Of a stretch of DNA of 64,000 nucleotides, positions 43,676-52,417 are shown piece after piece. The position numbers and the translations under genes are program-made. The stretch is taken from assembly GCF_001263205.1 (NCBI RefSeq), contig NZ_CP012333.1, forward strand, positions 7,400,001 through 7,464,000, in the 5' to 3' direction. Within the stretch, counting starts at the first letter, position 1, and every line of letters starts with the position of its first letter. The notes beneath the pieces are model-generated. The model searched no databases, was not told the origin of the DNA, and saw nothing but the letters and a program-made list of their open reading frames with translations. This DNA is from Labilithrix luteola (lineage in GTDB: Bacteria; Myxococcota_A; Polyangia; Polyangiales; Polyangiaceae).

Positions 43676-43708
43676 TTGAGAGCTCGGCCATGCCCGGCGA
43701 GCTCTCAA
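43676..43708. terminator. Bidirectional hairpin between convergent genes
   Basis: TTGAGAGCTCG (43676-43686) pairs perfectly with CGAGCTCTCAA (43698-43708) around an 11-base GC-rich loop. It lies between the lipoprotein stop (43546) and the minus-strand membrane-protein stop (43721), so it can serve both. It sits 12 bases past the minus-strand stop. Confidence 0.6.
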
Positions 43709-43720
43709 GGTCGCCGCGGG

Positions 43721-44704
43721 TTACGCCCGGACGAGCAACGCGGCCATGAGGGCGCCGACGACCGACAGGAGGAGGACGACGAGGGCCGCGGCAAGTAGCG
43801 GCGAGGCTCGCCGCGCCGGGTGTCCGAACCAGCGACGGTTGAAGTGCCCGAGCCCGAGCATGCCGGCGAAGGTGATCGGCAGCGCGCCGAAGTTGCTGCG
43901 CATCGGGGTGAGCGCCGTGAGGAGGAAGGCGGTCAGCGCGAAGGCGGTCACGACCACGACGAAGCCTTGCGCTGTCCTTCGCGTGCGATGGAAGTTCCAT
44001 CCGAGGAGCGCGGCACCGGCGAGAGGCGAGGCGAAGAAGGTCGCGATCGCGATGGCGCGCGTCGCGAAAAGTGCGACCGGTTCGTTCGAGCGCGGTCCGT
44101 CCCATGCAATGGCTCGCGCGCCGAGGCCTTCGGTGATCCATGCCACCGGGTCTTCGGCGTGGGCGAGGCCGATGCGATTCGGGGAGGCGCCGTCGTTCGA
44201 GACGAGCGTGGCCTGCTCGACGTCGACGTGGATTGCCTGCACGAACGTCGTACCCTTCACGGGGGTCGTATACGTGGTGAGGAAACGCTCGTCTTCGGGC
44301 GTCCTCGGGCCGCTCGCGAGCGCAACGAGGGTGATGCGAACGAGCGGGGCGCCGAACGTACGAAGGGTGAGTGGAGCTAGCGCGAGCACATCTTCGAGCG
44401 GGGCGGAGAACGTCGGAAGGCGACCACCGGTCCGATGGGGAGCCATCGCACTGGCAGCTTGGCCTTCCGGATCGACGTGATCGATCAGGAGGACCAGGTC
44501 GTGAGGTCGAGCTGCATCGCCCTCGCGGAGATACGCGGCCGTGACGCTGCGGCCCAACGAGCCCAGGGAGCCCAACGAGCTAGCCTGCGCGTCCGCTAGC
44601 GGGAGAGCTGCGAAACCCCGCGTGGTCAGATACTGTTCGAGCGCCGTGTTCCGCATGACCGGGGTGCGTAGCACATCTCTCGCGCGGTCGAAGGGCGCGG
44701 ACAT
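43721..44704 (-). CDS. Membrane protein of unknown function with soluble N-terminal part
   Basis: 327 residues from MSAPFDRARDVLRTP. Residues 1-210 look soluble, with a PHDLVLLIDHVDPEG segment and an alpha/beta texture; residues 215-327 hold four membrane segments. No motif was recognised. The gene is divergent from the following signal-peptide protein across an 80-base gap. A start 49 residues further upstream exists in frame but would overlap that promoter region. Confidence 0.6.
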   Translation of the reverse strand: MSAPFDRARDVLRTPVMRNTALEQYLTTRGFAALPLADAQASSLGSLGSLGRSVTAAYLREGDAARPHDLVLLIDHVDPEGQAASAMAPHRTGGRLPTFSAPLEDVLALAPLTLRTFGAPLVRITLVALASGPRTPEDERFLTTYTTPVKGTTFVQAIHVDVEQATLVSNDGASPNRIGLAHAEDPVAWITEGLGARAIAWDGPRSNEPVALFATRAIAIATFFASPLAGAALLGWNFHRTRRTAQGFVVVVTAFALTAFLLTALTPMRSNFGALPITFAGMLGLGHFNRRWFGHPARRASPLLAAALVVLLLSVVGALMAALLVRA

Positions 44705-44784
44705 TGACCCAAAAACACCGCCTTGGTAGGTATTTTCGACCGGCAGAGCAGTGCCGGACCCTTCGACGTGCGCGAGCTTGAGGA

Positions 44785-45903
44785 GTGCGGAAGGATCACG
44801 CGTTCCGGCAGGGGCCGGCTGTTCACGTAGCGCACGTAGCCCACGGCGCACTCGCCGTGCTCGTCGCGCTCATGACGAGCGGAGCTGGTGAGCGGAGCGC
44901 GCAAGCCCAGGTCGCGGAGCACGAGCGGATCCAGGTCCGGTACGACGCCCACGCGAGCTGTCCGCCGGAAGGCGAGTTCGTCGGCAACGTTCGTCGCTAC
45001 ACGTCGCGGTGGGCGCTCGCCGACGAGTCGGTCGATGCTCGTCGCTTCCACGTGACGCTCGAACCTCGTGGCGACGAGTTCGTCGGCACGCTCGCGATTG
45101 CGCCCAAGGCCACGAGCGGAACGGACGAGGTGGCAACGCGCGAGATCGTCGGCCCCGATTGCGACGTCGTCGCGCGCGGGATGGCGGTGGCGATGGCCGT
45201 CGCGATCGATCCTCAGGCGCTGTTCGGGAGTGATTCCACGTCGAACGACGAGACGGGGCCCGGTCCCGTGGAGGAAGCGCCGACGCCGATCAAACCTACG
45301 GCGCCTCCGCGCGAGCGACCCGTTCGCACGCTTCCGCCAGCGCCCCGTGCGCCCCTCTGGGACGTCGAAGCCCGCGTGGAGATGACATCGGCGGTGGTCA
45401 CCGGATGGCTGCCGGTGTTCGGCGCGGCTATCGCGATCGATCCCTTGGCGAGCCGCGCGAAGCAGTCGTCGTGGACGTTGCCGCGGTGGGTTCGGCCGTC
45501 GATCGCGATCGGCATCCGACAGAGTCTTCCCAAGGACGTGACGGAGGACTCCATCGCGACGACCTTCTCGTGGACCGCGGGAAACGCTCGCCTGTGTCCC
45601 GTTCGGTTCGCATCGTCGAACGAGCGGCTCGAGGTCCTTCCCTGCTTCGAAGCGGACATCGGGAGCTTGCACGCCGAAGCGAGCGGCAGCCAGGACGCGC
45701 GGAGCTCGACGAAGGCATGGGTCGACGTGGGCGGCTCGGCGCGGATCCGCTGGCAGGTCTCGGGGCCATGGTTCATCGGCAGCTCGGCCATGCTGGTTGC
45801 CCCGATCTCGAGGAATCGTTTCGAGCTGGCGACCGGCGCGCTAGTTTCTCGGGCGCCGGGCATCGGTGTGAGTCTCGGGCTCACCGGCGGCGCTCGGTTC
45901 TGA
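44785..45903 (+). CDS. Exported protein with outer-membrane-like C-terminal barrel
   Basis: 372 residues from GTG 44785. Signal peptide to about residue 42 (ALAVLVALMTSGAGERSAQAQ), a periplasmic domain (IQVRYDAHASCPPEGEFVGNVRRYTSRW ... GTLAIAPK ... GMAVAMAVAIDP), a Pro-rich linker near 160-190, and a C-terminal beta region ending in GVSLGLTGGARF, with the terminal Phe typical of outer-membrane barrels. This arrangement is common next to ECF sigma genes in myxobacteria; here the sigma operon begins 160 bases downstream, after a clear terminator. Function unknown. Confidence 0.7.
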   Translation: MRKDHAFRQGPAVHVAHVAHGALAVLVALMTSGAGERSAQAQVAEHERIQVRYDAHASCPPEGEFVGNVRRYTSRWALADESVDARRFHVTLEPRGDEFVGTLAIAPKATSGTDEVATREIVGPDCDVVARGMAVAMAVAIDPQALFGSDSTSNDETGPGPVEEAPTPIKPTAPPRERPVRTLPPAPRAPLWDVEARVEMTSAVVTGWLPVFGAAIAIDPLASRAKQSSWTLPRWVRPSIAIGIRQSLPKDVTEDSIATTFSWTAGNARLCPVRFASSNERLEVLPCFEADIGSLHAEASGSQDARSSTKAWVDVGGSARIRWQVSGPWFIGSSAMLVAPISRNRFELATGALVSRAPGIGVSLGLTGGARF

Positions 45904-45913
45904 GCCTTGGACG

Positions 45914-45970
45914 CGGAGCGGGCGCGATGCGGGAACAAGCGCGCGAAATCACTCGCTCCGTTCTTTTTTT
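45914..45970 (+). terminator. Rho-independent terminator after the exported barrel protein
   Basis: CGGAGCG (45914-45920) pairs with CGCTCCG (45954-45960), with an inner GCGCG/CGCGC pair, and is followed by TTCTTTTTTT. It begins 11 bases after the stop at 45903. It separates this gene from the sigma-factor operon. Confidence 0.78.
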
Positions 45971-46063
45971 GAGAAACGCGCCCTCGGGAAGCATCCATGT
46001 GAAATGTCCGCGTTGTCGCAAGCCATGTCCGGGGCGGATGGTCCGTCCGTGGAGGATGGCGCC

Positions 46064-46588
46064 ATGACGGAGCAGGAGCAGCAGGCGCGGCTCCGGGCCA
46101 TCGTCGAGGAGTACTTCGCGGACGTATGGCGGTTTCTGCGACACCTCGGCGTCCCCGAGAGCTCGGTGGACGACGCGGCGCAGGACGTCTTCGTGGTCGC
46201 CGCGCGGCGTATCCACGAGATCCAAGTCGGGCGCGAGCGCTCGTTCCTCTTCGGAACCGCCTACAACGTCGCGCAATCCGCGCGGCGCAGGCTCTTCCGT
46301 TCGGACGACGAGGAAGCGCTCGAACGCGCCGTCGATCGCGCCCCCACTCCCGAAGAACATCTCGACGACCAGCAGACTCGGTCCCTCGCGTTGCGGCTCC
46401 TCCAAGAGCTCGACGAGGGAATGAGGGAGGTGTTCGTTCTCTACGAGATCGAAGGACTCACGATGCAACGTATTGCCGAGCTCATGAACCTTCCTATCGG
46501 CACCGTCGGCTCCAGGCTGCGGCGCGCCCGAGAGGAGTTCCTGAAGCGCTTCGAACGTCATCGCAACAGCGTGCGAGGTGCGAAGTGA
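46064..46588 (+). CDS. ECF-type RNA polymerase sigma factor
   Basis: 174 residues. Region 2 (YFADVWRFLRHLGVPESSVDDAAQDVFVVAARR) binds the -10 element and core; region 4 (LDEGMREVFVLYEIEGLTMQRIAELMNLPIGTVGSRLRRAREEF) is the -35-binding helix-turn-helix. ATG 46064 has GGAGG 8 bases upstream, better than ATG 46004 or 46025. The stop overlaps the next gene by 4 bases (GTGA), and the genes that follow to 54262 are closely spaced on the same strand. The sigma factor probably directs its own operon in response to an envelope signal. Confidence 0.9.
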   Translation: MTEQEQQARLRAIVEEYFADVWRFLRHLGVPESSVDDAAQDVFVVAARRIHEIQVGRERSFLFGTAYNVAQSARRRLFRSDDEEALERAVDRAPTPEEHLDDQQTRSLALRLLQELDEGMREVFVLYEIEGLTMQRIAELMNLPIGTVGSRLRRAREEFLKRFERHRNSVRGAK

Positions 46589-47346
46589 AGGGCGAACAGG
46601 ATCCCCAGCGCCTCGAGCTCGAGGACCCGGAGTTCGCGCGCGTGGTCTCCGCGTTGCGCTCGAGCGGTCCCTCGAACGACGCGCTTCTGCGCACGATCGG
46701 CGCGGTCGCACGGGTTCCCGCCGCGTCCGCACCCGTCGCGCCGCGCCGCTGGCTTCGGCTCGTTCCGTGGGCGGGGCTCGGCGTGATGGTCGCGACGCTC
46801 ACCGCGGTCGGCTACGAGCGGAGCAAGAGCCACGGTCCCGCGGAGGAACACGCTCCTCCCGCGAAGGTCACGACGCCGGTCGAGACCTCGGCGCCTGCCG
46901 AGAACGTCGAGCCGCTGAGCGTCGCTGCGACGAGCACCATCCGTGTCGACGACCTTCCGTCGGTCGCGCCCATGGATCCGCCGTCGACGAAGAGCGTGCC
47001 CGTCGTGAAGGCGCCGGTTTCCAAGTCGAACGCAGCGCCCGCCGAGACGACGGCGGCGCCGACCGCGCGCGCCGACGCGTTTCGTGACGAGCTTGCGCTC
47101 GTTGAGCGAGCGCGCGCGCAGTTGTCACGTGGAGACTCCGCCGAGGCGCTCCGCACCCTCGACAGCCATCGCACGCAGTTCCCGTCGGGCGCGTTCGTGC
47201 AAGAGGTCGTGGTCATGCGTATCGAGGCGCTCGCCGCCTCCGGCAATGCCGAAGCCGCACGCGCCGAAGGCACGCAATTCCTCGAGCGACATTCGACGAG
47301 CCCTTACGCCGAGCGCGTTCGTTCCGTCCTCGCCAAAGTCAAATAG
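46585..47346 (+). CDS. Single-pass membrane protein with TPR-like C-terminus, likely anti-sigma or sigma partner
   Basis: 253 residues from GTG in a GTGA overlap with the sigma gene. The first 50 residues are cytoplasmic; one membrane segment (RWLRLVPWAGLGVMVATLTAVGY, about 52-74) precedes a long Pro/Ala/Thr linker, and the C-terminal 90 residues are helical in the style of TPR/BamD repeats (DELALVERARAQLSRGDSAEALRTLDSH ... FLERHSTSPYAERVRSVLAKVK). Position and topology fit an anti-sigma factor, but the usual ZAS zinc motif is absent, so this remains inference. Confidence 0.75.
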   Translation: MKGEQDPQRLELEDPEFARVVSALRSSGPSNDALLRTIGAVARVPAASAPVAPRRWLRLVPWAGLGVMVATLTAVGYERSKSHGPAEEHAPPAKVTTPVETSAPAENVEPLSVAATSTIRVDDLPSVAPMDPPSTKSVPVVKAPVSKSNAAPAETTAAPTARADAFRDELALVERARAQLSRGDSAEALRTLDSHRTQFPSGAFVQEVVVMRIEALAASGNAEAARAEGTQFLERHSTSPYAERVRSVLAKVK

Positions 47347-47379
47347 TCCGATTCGACATCCACTTTCGGAAACGACCCC

Positions 47380-48660
47380 ATGCTCATGCGACCCTTCGAT
47401 CGGCGTCGGAGCGGCTTTGCCGTCGTTGCGCTGACGGCAGCCATCGCGACAGCCTTCTCCGCCTCGTGCGCGGGATTCGACGATCCCGTCGTTCTCGCGA
47501 CGCCCGACCACGATTCGGGTTCTCCACCGCCGACCCTCACGCCGCCCTCGGCCGAGGCCGGTCAGGAAGACGCCGAAGCGGGCGCGGCTCTCCGGTGCAT
47601 GGCCACCGAATGTCCATTTCCGTATGCCACGTGCATATCGGATCAGACCCTCACGCCTCCGTTCAAATGCCAGAACAATCTGCTGACGGACGCGGACAAT
47701 TGCGGGGCGTGCGGACACGTGTGCCCGATCTATCCCGAATTCGGTGTCTTCGCGCGTTGCAGCAACGGCCAATGCGAGCCGCAGTGTGACGGCTTCCGTC
47801 GCGACTGCAACGGCGTGGCGGACGACGGTTGCGAAGTCGAGATTCTCTTCGATTCGAAGAACTGCGGCGGATGCGGAAACGTCTGTCCGGAAGGCGTGAT
47901 GTGCCGCGAGGGACTCTGCGGATGTCCCGTCGGTAAGGTCGATTGCAACGGGAGGTGCGTCGACCTCACGAGCGACGACAACAACTGCGGAGAGTGCGGA
48001 AACGTCTGTGACCCGGACGCAGGCGGAGGCCCGGGGTTCCCGGGCGGGCCGATCATCATGGGCGGAGACGAGACGAACGCGTCGGACTACCCGCCGAACA
48101 TGCGTATCGGCTGCAGCAATTCCCAGTGCAAACTCATTTGCAACGATCCGTTCCGCGATTGCGACGGCAAGGAAGAGAACGGTTGCGAGGTCGACGTCAA
48201 ACGCCAGATCGATATCGGCCTCGCCGACCCCAAGAATTGCGGTGGTTGCGGTATCGAATGCGGGCCGAAAGAGGCTTGCCACATTCTCGACGACGGCGAA
48301 GTCAGCTGCCGCTGCGAGGGCCAGGCGACGTTCTGCTTCCTCGGTGGGAGCTATGCCTGCATCGACACCGACAACGATCGGAAGCACTGCGGCCTCTGCA
48401 ATCACGCCTGTCCGTTCGTCGACCTGCGTTTCAAGCATCAGCAGGCAACGTGCACGAAGGGCCTCTGCGGAACGGAGTGCGACCCCGACTGGGGTGACTG
48501 CAACGGCAATCCTGCGGACGGCTGCGAGACGAATCTCACGTACGACGGCGCCAACTGTGGGGCCTGTGGAAATCGCTGCAACACGGGCGCTGGGCAGCCC
48601 TGTGTCGACGGACGTTGCCTCACCGAAGAGTGCGACGCCGGGGATCCGGTGACGCGATGA
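47380..48660 (+). CDS. Cysteine-repeat lipoprotein (NCGACGN.C type)
   Basis: 426 residues. Lipobox FSASC (Cys30). The mature part has six variants of a D..NCG.CG..C unit (DADNCGACGHVC, DSKNCGGCGNVC, DDNNCGECGNVC, DPKNCGGCGIEC, DRKHCGLCNHAC, DGANCGACGNRC), each followed by a C..G.C or DC.G...DGCE element. Such repeats are abundant in myxobacterial surface proteins and probably form a disulfide-rich rod. Databases often mislabel them as tryptophan synthase. Stop overlaps the next start by 4 bases. Confidence 0.82.
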   Translation: MLMRPFDRRRSGFAVVALTAAIATAFSASCAGFDDPVVLATPDHDSGSPPPTLTPPSAEAGQEDAEAGAALRCMATECPFPYATCISDQTLTPPFKCQNNLLTDADNCGACGHVCPIYPEFGVFARCSNGQCEPQCDGFRRDCNGVADDGCEVEILFDSKNCGGCGNVCPEGVMCREGLCGCPVGKVDCNGRCVDLTSDDNNCGECGNVCDPDAGGGPGFPGGPIIMGGDETNASDYPPNMRIGCSNSQCKLICNDPFRDCDGKEENGCEVDVKRQIDIGLADPKNCGGCGIECGPKEACHILDDGEVSCRCEGQATFCFLGGSYACIDTDNDRKHCGLCNHACPFVDLRFKHQQATCTKGLCGTECDPDWGDCNGNPADGCETNLTYDGANCGACGNRCNTGAGQPCVDGRCLTEECDAGDPVTR

Positions 48661-49874
48661 AGTGGACGATCGGCCTGGCGGGCCTCGTGGCGGGCTCTTC
48701 GATCTTCGCGCTTGCGAGCTGCGCGGACTCGAGCGAGGACTCCTCGAACGACGTCCTGGATGGCAGTGTGATTCCGAGCGCCGAGGCCTCCGTCGACGCG
48801 GCCGACGACGCTTGCGCAGACGGTGGGGATGCCTGCGCGGCGCCGAAGGATCCGTGCGAAGGCGCCTCGTTCTGCCCGATGATGACCGGCATCGATCCGC
48901 GGCGTGCGCTCATGGGGATCTGGGGAACGGGACCGACGGACGTATGGGCCGTCGGTACGAACGGAACGATCCTCCACTGGGACGGGACTGCCTGGGTGCT
49001 CACGCCGTCGGACACGAATCAGGCGCTCTTCGCCGTGACGGGGCGGAGTGCCACCGATGTTTGGGCGGTGAGCTCGCGCGCGGTCGTCCTGCACTCGAAC
49101 GGCTTTGCGGGCGGCACCGCAACGTGGACCGCGGCGCCTCCCGTGGCAGACACCTTCAAGGACCCAAACTCGACCGTGTGGAACGAAGCCCTCCTCCTCT
49201 CCGCGCGCACGACCGCGCAGGGTGACGTCTGGCTGGGCGGAGAGCCGTATCCGGTCGTCGTCGACGACGGGGGACACGCCATGTCCATGAGCTTGTGGCG
49301 TCGCGGAGAGACCGACGGCACGACGACGTGGAACTTCGCGACCATCGCCACCAATGCCGTGACCGTGCGAGGCCTGTGGTCCGACCCCGGCGGCGACGTC
49401 TGGGCGGTGGGCGGCATGGCTCCGAACGCCGCGAAGCCTGCGGGCAGGACCTTCCACGCGACGGGAACGAACGGGCCGCGGGGCCCTGTCTGGACGGAAT
49501 ACGACAGCCGATCGAGCTCGACGCTCAATGCGGTCTGGGCCAGCGGCGCCGGCGACGTGTGGGCCGTGGGGGATCGCGGAACCCTCCGTCACTGGAAGAG
49601 TGCGGACCAGACGCGATGGGACATCGTCGAGTCGCCGACGGACGAAGATCTCGAAGCCATCTGGGGAAGCGCATCGAACGACGTGTGGGCAGTCGGCGGG
49701 AACGGCACGATTCTCCACTTCGACGGCACGACGTGGGCGCTCGCTCCGGGCGCATTCCCCCACGGGCTGAAACCGCATTTGCACGGAATCTGGGGCAGTA
49801 GCCCCTCGGACGTCTGGATCGTCGGCGATGGTGTCGTTCTGCACCGGGTCACGAATGTCGTGGAGGCGCCATGA
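48657..49874 (+). CDS. Lipoprotein with seven-bladed 'IWG..DVWAVG' propeller
   Basis: 405 residues. Lipobox ALASC (Cys22) and an acidic Ser/Asp linker to about residue 75, then seven repeats of the pattern (I/V)WG...DVWAVG..G.(I/L)LHWDG, e.g. IWGTGPTDVWAVGTNGTILHW, VWASGAGDVWAVGDRG, IWGSASNDVWAVGGNG and IWGSSPSDVWIVGDG. Seven units predict a closed seven-bladed beta-propeller on the cell surface or in the periplasm. ATGA overlaps on both sides couple it to its neighbours. The binding partner is unknown. Confidence 0.82.
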   Translation: MKWTIGLAGLVAGSSIFALASCADSSEDSSNDVLDGSVIPSAEASVDAADDACADGGDACAAPKDPCEGASFCPMMTGIDPRRALMGIWGTGPTDVWAVGTNGTILHWDGTAWVLTPSDTNQALFAVTGRSATDVWAVSSRAVVLHSNGFAGGTATWTAAPPVADTFKDPNSTVWNEALLLSARTTAQGDVWLGGEPYPVVVDDGGHAMSMSLWRRGETDGTTTWNFATIATNAVTVRGLWSDPGGDVWAVGGMAPNAAKPAGRTFHATGTNGPRGPVWTEYDSRSSSTLNAVWASGAGDVWAVGDRGTLRHWKSADQTRWDIVESPTDEDLEAIWGSASNDVWAVGGNGTILHFDGTTWALAPGAFPHGLKPHLHGIWGSSPSDVWIVGDGVVLHRVTNVVEAP

Positions 49875-51058
49875 GACGCGGGTGGATGCTGGTGGCGTTG
49901 GCAGCGGGCTTCGCCGCGTCCGTGAACGCGTGCAGCAGCGACGACGAATCGAACGCCATCACGAACGACGTGACGGACGATGGCGGCGCCAATGAGGCCT
50001 CCACGCTTCCGACCGAGGACGCTGCGTCCGACGCGAGTGTGGACGTGGAGACGAGCGACGCGGATGCCGCTCCGCGCACGTGCACGGACGACGGCTTCTG
50101 TCATACGGTCTTGCCGGAGCGGCTCTCCTTGCAAGGAGTATGGGGTGACGGCACGGGCGTCGTCTGGGCGGTGAGCGAAGAAGGGAAGGTTGTTCGCTGG
50201 GACGGGAAAGCGTGGACCGTCCACACCACGATCGACGGTGCGATCCATGCAATCTGGGGAAGCGGTCCCACCGATCTCTGGATTGGCGGAGACAGTGGTT
50301 TGCTCCACGGCGAAGGTCCGTCGTCGAGCCAAATCACCTTCACGCAGATTCCATCCGACTCGCGAATTCCCATTACGTCGATTCATGGATTCGGGCCGAA
50401 CGACGTCTGGGCCGTGGGGGGCAACTCCGACGGCGTGGTCGAGGAGAGCCGCGTGATCCACTATACGGGACCCACGGCGGACCCCGCCGAGGCCTGGAAG
50501 CTCGACCCCGTGTCGTCCCAAGCCGTCGTGCTCTCGCGGGTATGGGGACCGAGCAAAGACGATCTCTGGCTCGGTGGAACGACCATGCTCTCGGACCCGC
50601 AAGGCGGTGTCGTCTTGCACGGGACGCCGGATGGCGCCGGTGGCCTGACCTTCGAGCCGGTCATGGTCTCCGAGGGGCGGAGCAGCTTCCTGAACATCAC
50701 CGGCGGCCAGGTCTTGTCGCGTCCCTTCGTCGTCGGCAACGACTGGCTCGACCTTGGCATGGTGTGGGGCGGCCCCACCGCCGACGAGCCCTCCGTTCGG
50801 TGGGACTACGAAGTCCTCCAATGGGGACTCAACGCTCTCTGGGGCAGGTCGGACAGCGACATCTGGATTGCCGGAATCTCCGGCCGCGTGCGGCACTGGG
50901 ACGGGACGGCGTGGACGCTCGCTCGCGTGACGCTCGACAAATTCCCCTTCACGAACGACCTGAACGCCATCTGGGGAATGGCGAGCGGCGAGATGTGGAT
51001 CGTGGGCGCGAACACCGCTCTGCGCCGTGTTCCCTCGCTCGTTCAAGGAGATCACTGA
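49871..51058 (+). CDS. Paralogous lipoprotein with 'IWG..D(V/I)W' propeller
   Basis: 395 residues. Lipobox SVNAC (Cys21), linker rich in Asp, Ala and Ser, and six or seven propeller units: VWGDGTGVVWAVSEEG, IWGSGPTDLWIGGDSG, IHGFGPNDVWAVGGNS, VWGPSKDDLWLGGT, LWGRSDSDIWIAGISG, IWGMASGEMWIVGAN. One blade (about 255-290) has diverged. It is clearly a paralogue of the preceding gene but with more degenerate blades. ATGA overlap with that gene and a one-base TGATG overlap with the RCC1 gene. Confidence 0.82.
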   Translation: MRRGWMLVALAAGFAASVNACSSDDESNAITNDVTDDGGANEASTLPTEDAASDASVDVETSDADAAPRTCTDDGFCHTVLPERLSLQGVWGDGTGVVWAVSEEGKVVRWDGKAWTVHTTIDGAIHAIWGSGPTDLWIGGDSGLLHGEGPSSSQITFTQIPSDSRIPITSIHGFGPNDVWAVGGNSDGVVEESRVIHYTGPTADPAEAWKLDPVSSQAVVLSRVWGPSKDDLWLGGTTMLSDPQGGVVLHGTPDGAGGLTFEPVMVSEGRSSFLNITGGQVLSRPFVVGNDWLDLGMVWGGPTADEPSVRWDYEVLQWGLNALWGRSDSDIWIAGISGRVRHWDGTAWTLARVTLDKFPFTNDLNAIWGMASGEMWIVGANTALRRVPSLVQGDH

Positions 51059-52398
51059 TGCTTCGCCATACACGGTTCGGGCGAACCTCGATGGCGGTGC
51101 TCGTGGCCGCGTCGTCGGCCATCGTCAACGTCGTCGCCTGCTCGGACTCCGAACAGCGTGACGTCTTTTCTTCGGAGGTCGACGCGGCCGATGCCGCGCA
51201 CCTGCCCGAGACGGGGACCGAGCCGACGCTCGACGGCGGTCCCGCCGATGCCGGACCCTCGTTCGACGCAGCGAGCGAGCCGGTGACGTGCTCGGTCACT
51301 CCGTGTGCGGTGGAGCTCGCGGCAGGCGAGAACCACGTGTGCGCACGAATGTCCGCCGGCGACGTTCGCTGTTGGGGTAGCGACGATTTCGGGTCGCTGG
51401 GGCGCGGCGAACCCGATGCCGATACGCGCGACGTGTCGTTCGGCCCTCTCACGGTCGTCGAGTTGCCGAAGTCGGTCCAGATCACGGCGGCCTACCGCAC
51501 GACGTGTGCCCGAGGCGAAGATGGCAGCGTGAAATGCTGGGGCGGCAACGATCGCGGCCAGCTCGGGCTCACGCCCCTGACCACCGATACGCGTGCCCAT
51601 CCGCAGCCCACCGTCGTCGGACTCTCCGCGCCGGCCACGCGTATCGACATCGGCCAGCGAAGCGCCTGCGCGTTGCTCTCCACCGGCGGTCTCGCGTGCT
51701 GGGGGGCGAACGACAAGATGCAGCTCGGTCGCGAAGAGACGGGCACCACCCTGAGTCCGGGGCCGAGCAAGGTGCCCGGTCTGAAGGTGATGCGCACCGC
51801 CGCTTCCAACACGACGACGTATGCACTCACCGACGACGACAAGCTCGCGGCTTGGGGCGCGCTCGCTGCACGCGAGGGCTCGCTCGACCCCGACCCGTTG
51901 CCTGCCGTGATTCCCACGCTGAATCGCGTGACCGACGTGTCCGTCGGCCTCACCCATGCATGCGCGATTGCCGAAGGCAGTGTGTATTGCTGGGGCTCGA
52001 GCGCCAAATACGCTCTTTGCACGGGATTGCCGTCCAAGGAGACGTTGCCCGCTCACGCCGCGCTCTACTCCGACGCGTACCCGCAGCAAATCTCGGTGGC
52101 GCGCAACAATACGTGCGTTCGCCTGACGGACGGCACCGTGCAGTGTTGCGGTGACGGCTCGCGCGGGCAGCTCGGAGCGCCGCTCGCCGACGGCGGAGGC
52201 ACCGTGGCCTTGTCGTTTACGAAGGCGACGAGCTTCACCGGTCACGCGGTCCAAGTCGTCACCACCGCCCAAACGACGTGCGCGCTTCTTCGCACCGGTG
52301 AGGTCGATTGCTGGGGTGGGAATCAACACGGCGAGCTCGGTCAGGGAACGGCGGACGACGATGCTCATCCGACGCCCGCCGCCGTGCACTTCCAGTGA
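51058..52398 (+). CDS. RCC1-repeat lipoprotein
   Basis: 446 residues. Lipobox VNVVAC (Cys28), an acidic Ala/Asp-rich linker to about residue 80, then seven RCC1-type units of the form G..H.CA....G.V.CWG.N..GQLG: HVCARMSAGDVRCWGSDD, TTCARGEDGSVKCWGGNDRGQLG, SACALLSTGGLACWGANDK, HACAIAEGSVYCWGSS, TTCALLRTGEVDCWGGNQHGELG and two weaker ones. RCC1 repeats form a seven-bladed propeller. The start shares its A with the preceding stop (TGATG). This is the third propeller lipoprotein in a row. Confidence 0.85.
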   Translation: MLRHTRFGRTSMAVLVAASSAIVNVVACSDSEQRDVFSSEVDAADAAHLPETGTEPTLDGGPADAGPSFDAASEPVTCSVTPCAVELAAGENHVCARMSAGDVRCWGSDDFGSLGRGEPDADTRDVSFGPLTVVELPKSVQITAAYRTTCARGEDGSVKCWGGNDRGQLGLTPLTTDTRAHPQPTVVGLSAPATRIDIGQRSACALLSTGGLACWGANDKMQLGREETGTTLSPGPSKVPGLKVMRTAASNTTTYALTDDDKLAAWGALAAREGSLDPDPLPAVIPTLNRVTDVSVGLTHACAIAEGSVYCWGSSAKYALCTGLPSKETLPAHAALYSDAYPQQISVARNNTCVRLTDGTVQCCGDGSRGQLGAPLADGGGTVALSFTKATSFTGHAVQVVTTAQTTCALLRTGEVDCWGGNQHGELGQGTADDDAHPTPAAVHFQ

Positions 52399-52417
52399 TG
52401 CCCTCGGAGAGACTTCG

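Noticed and set aside
45931..45960. GGGAAC at 45931-45936 as a -35 box of an ECF promoter for the sigma operon
   Set aside because: It lies within the loop of a strong terminator and no convincing -10 is found at 16-17 bases, so I do not call a promoter.
47125..48438. 437-codon minus-strand frame opposite the cysteine-repeat lipoprotein
   Set aside because: Repetitive translation mirrors the repeats on the other strand; no start signal or motif.
49589..51073. 494-codon minus-strand frame opposite the second propeller gene
   Set aside because: Antisense to a well-supported coupled operon gene; low-complexity Arg-rich translation.
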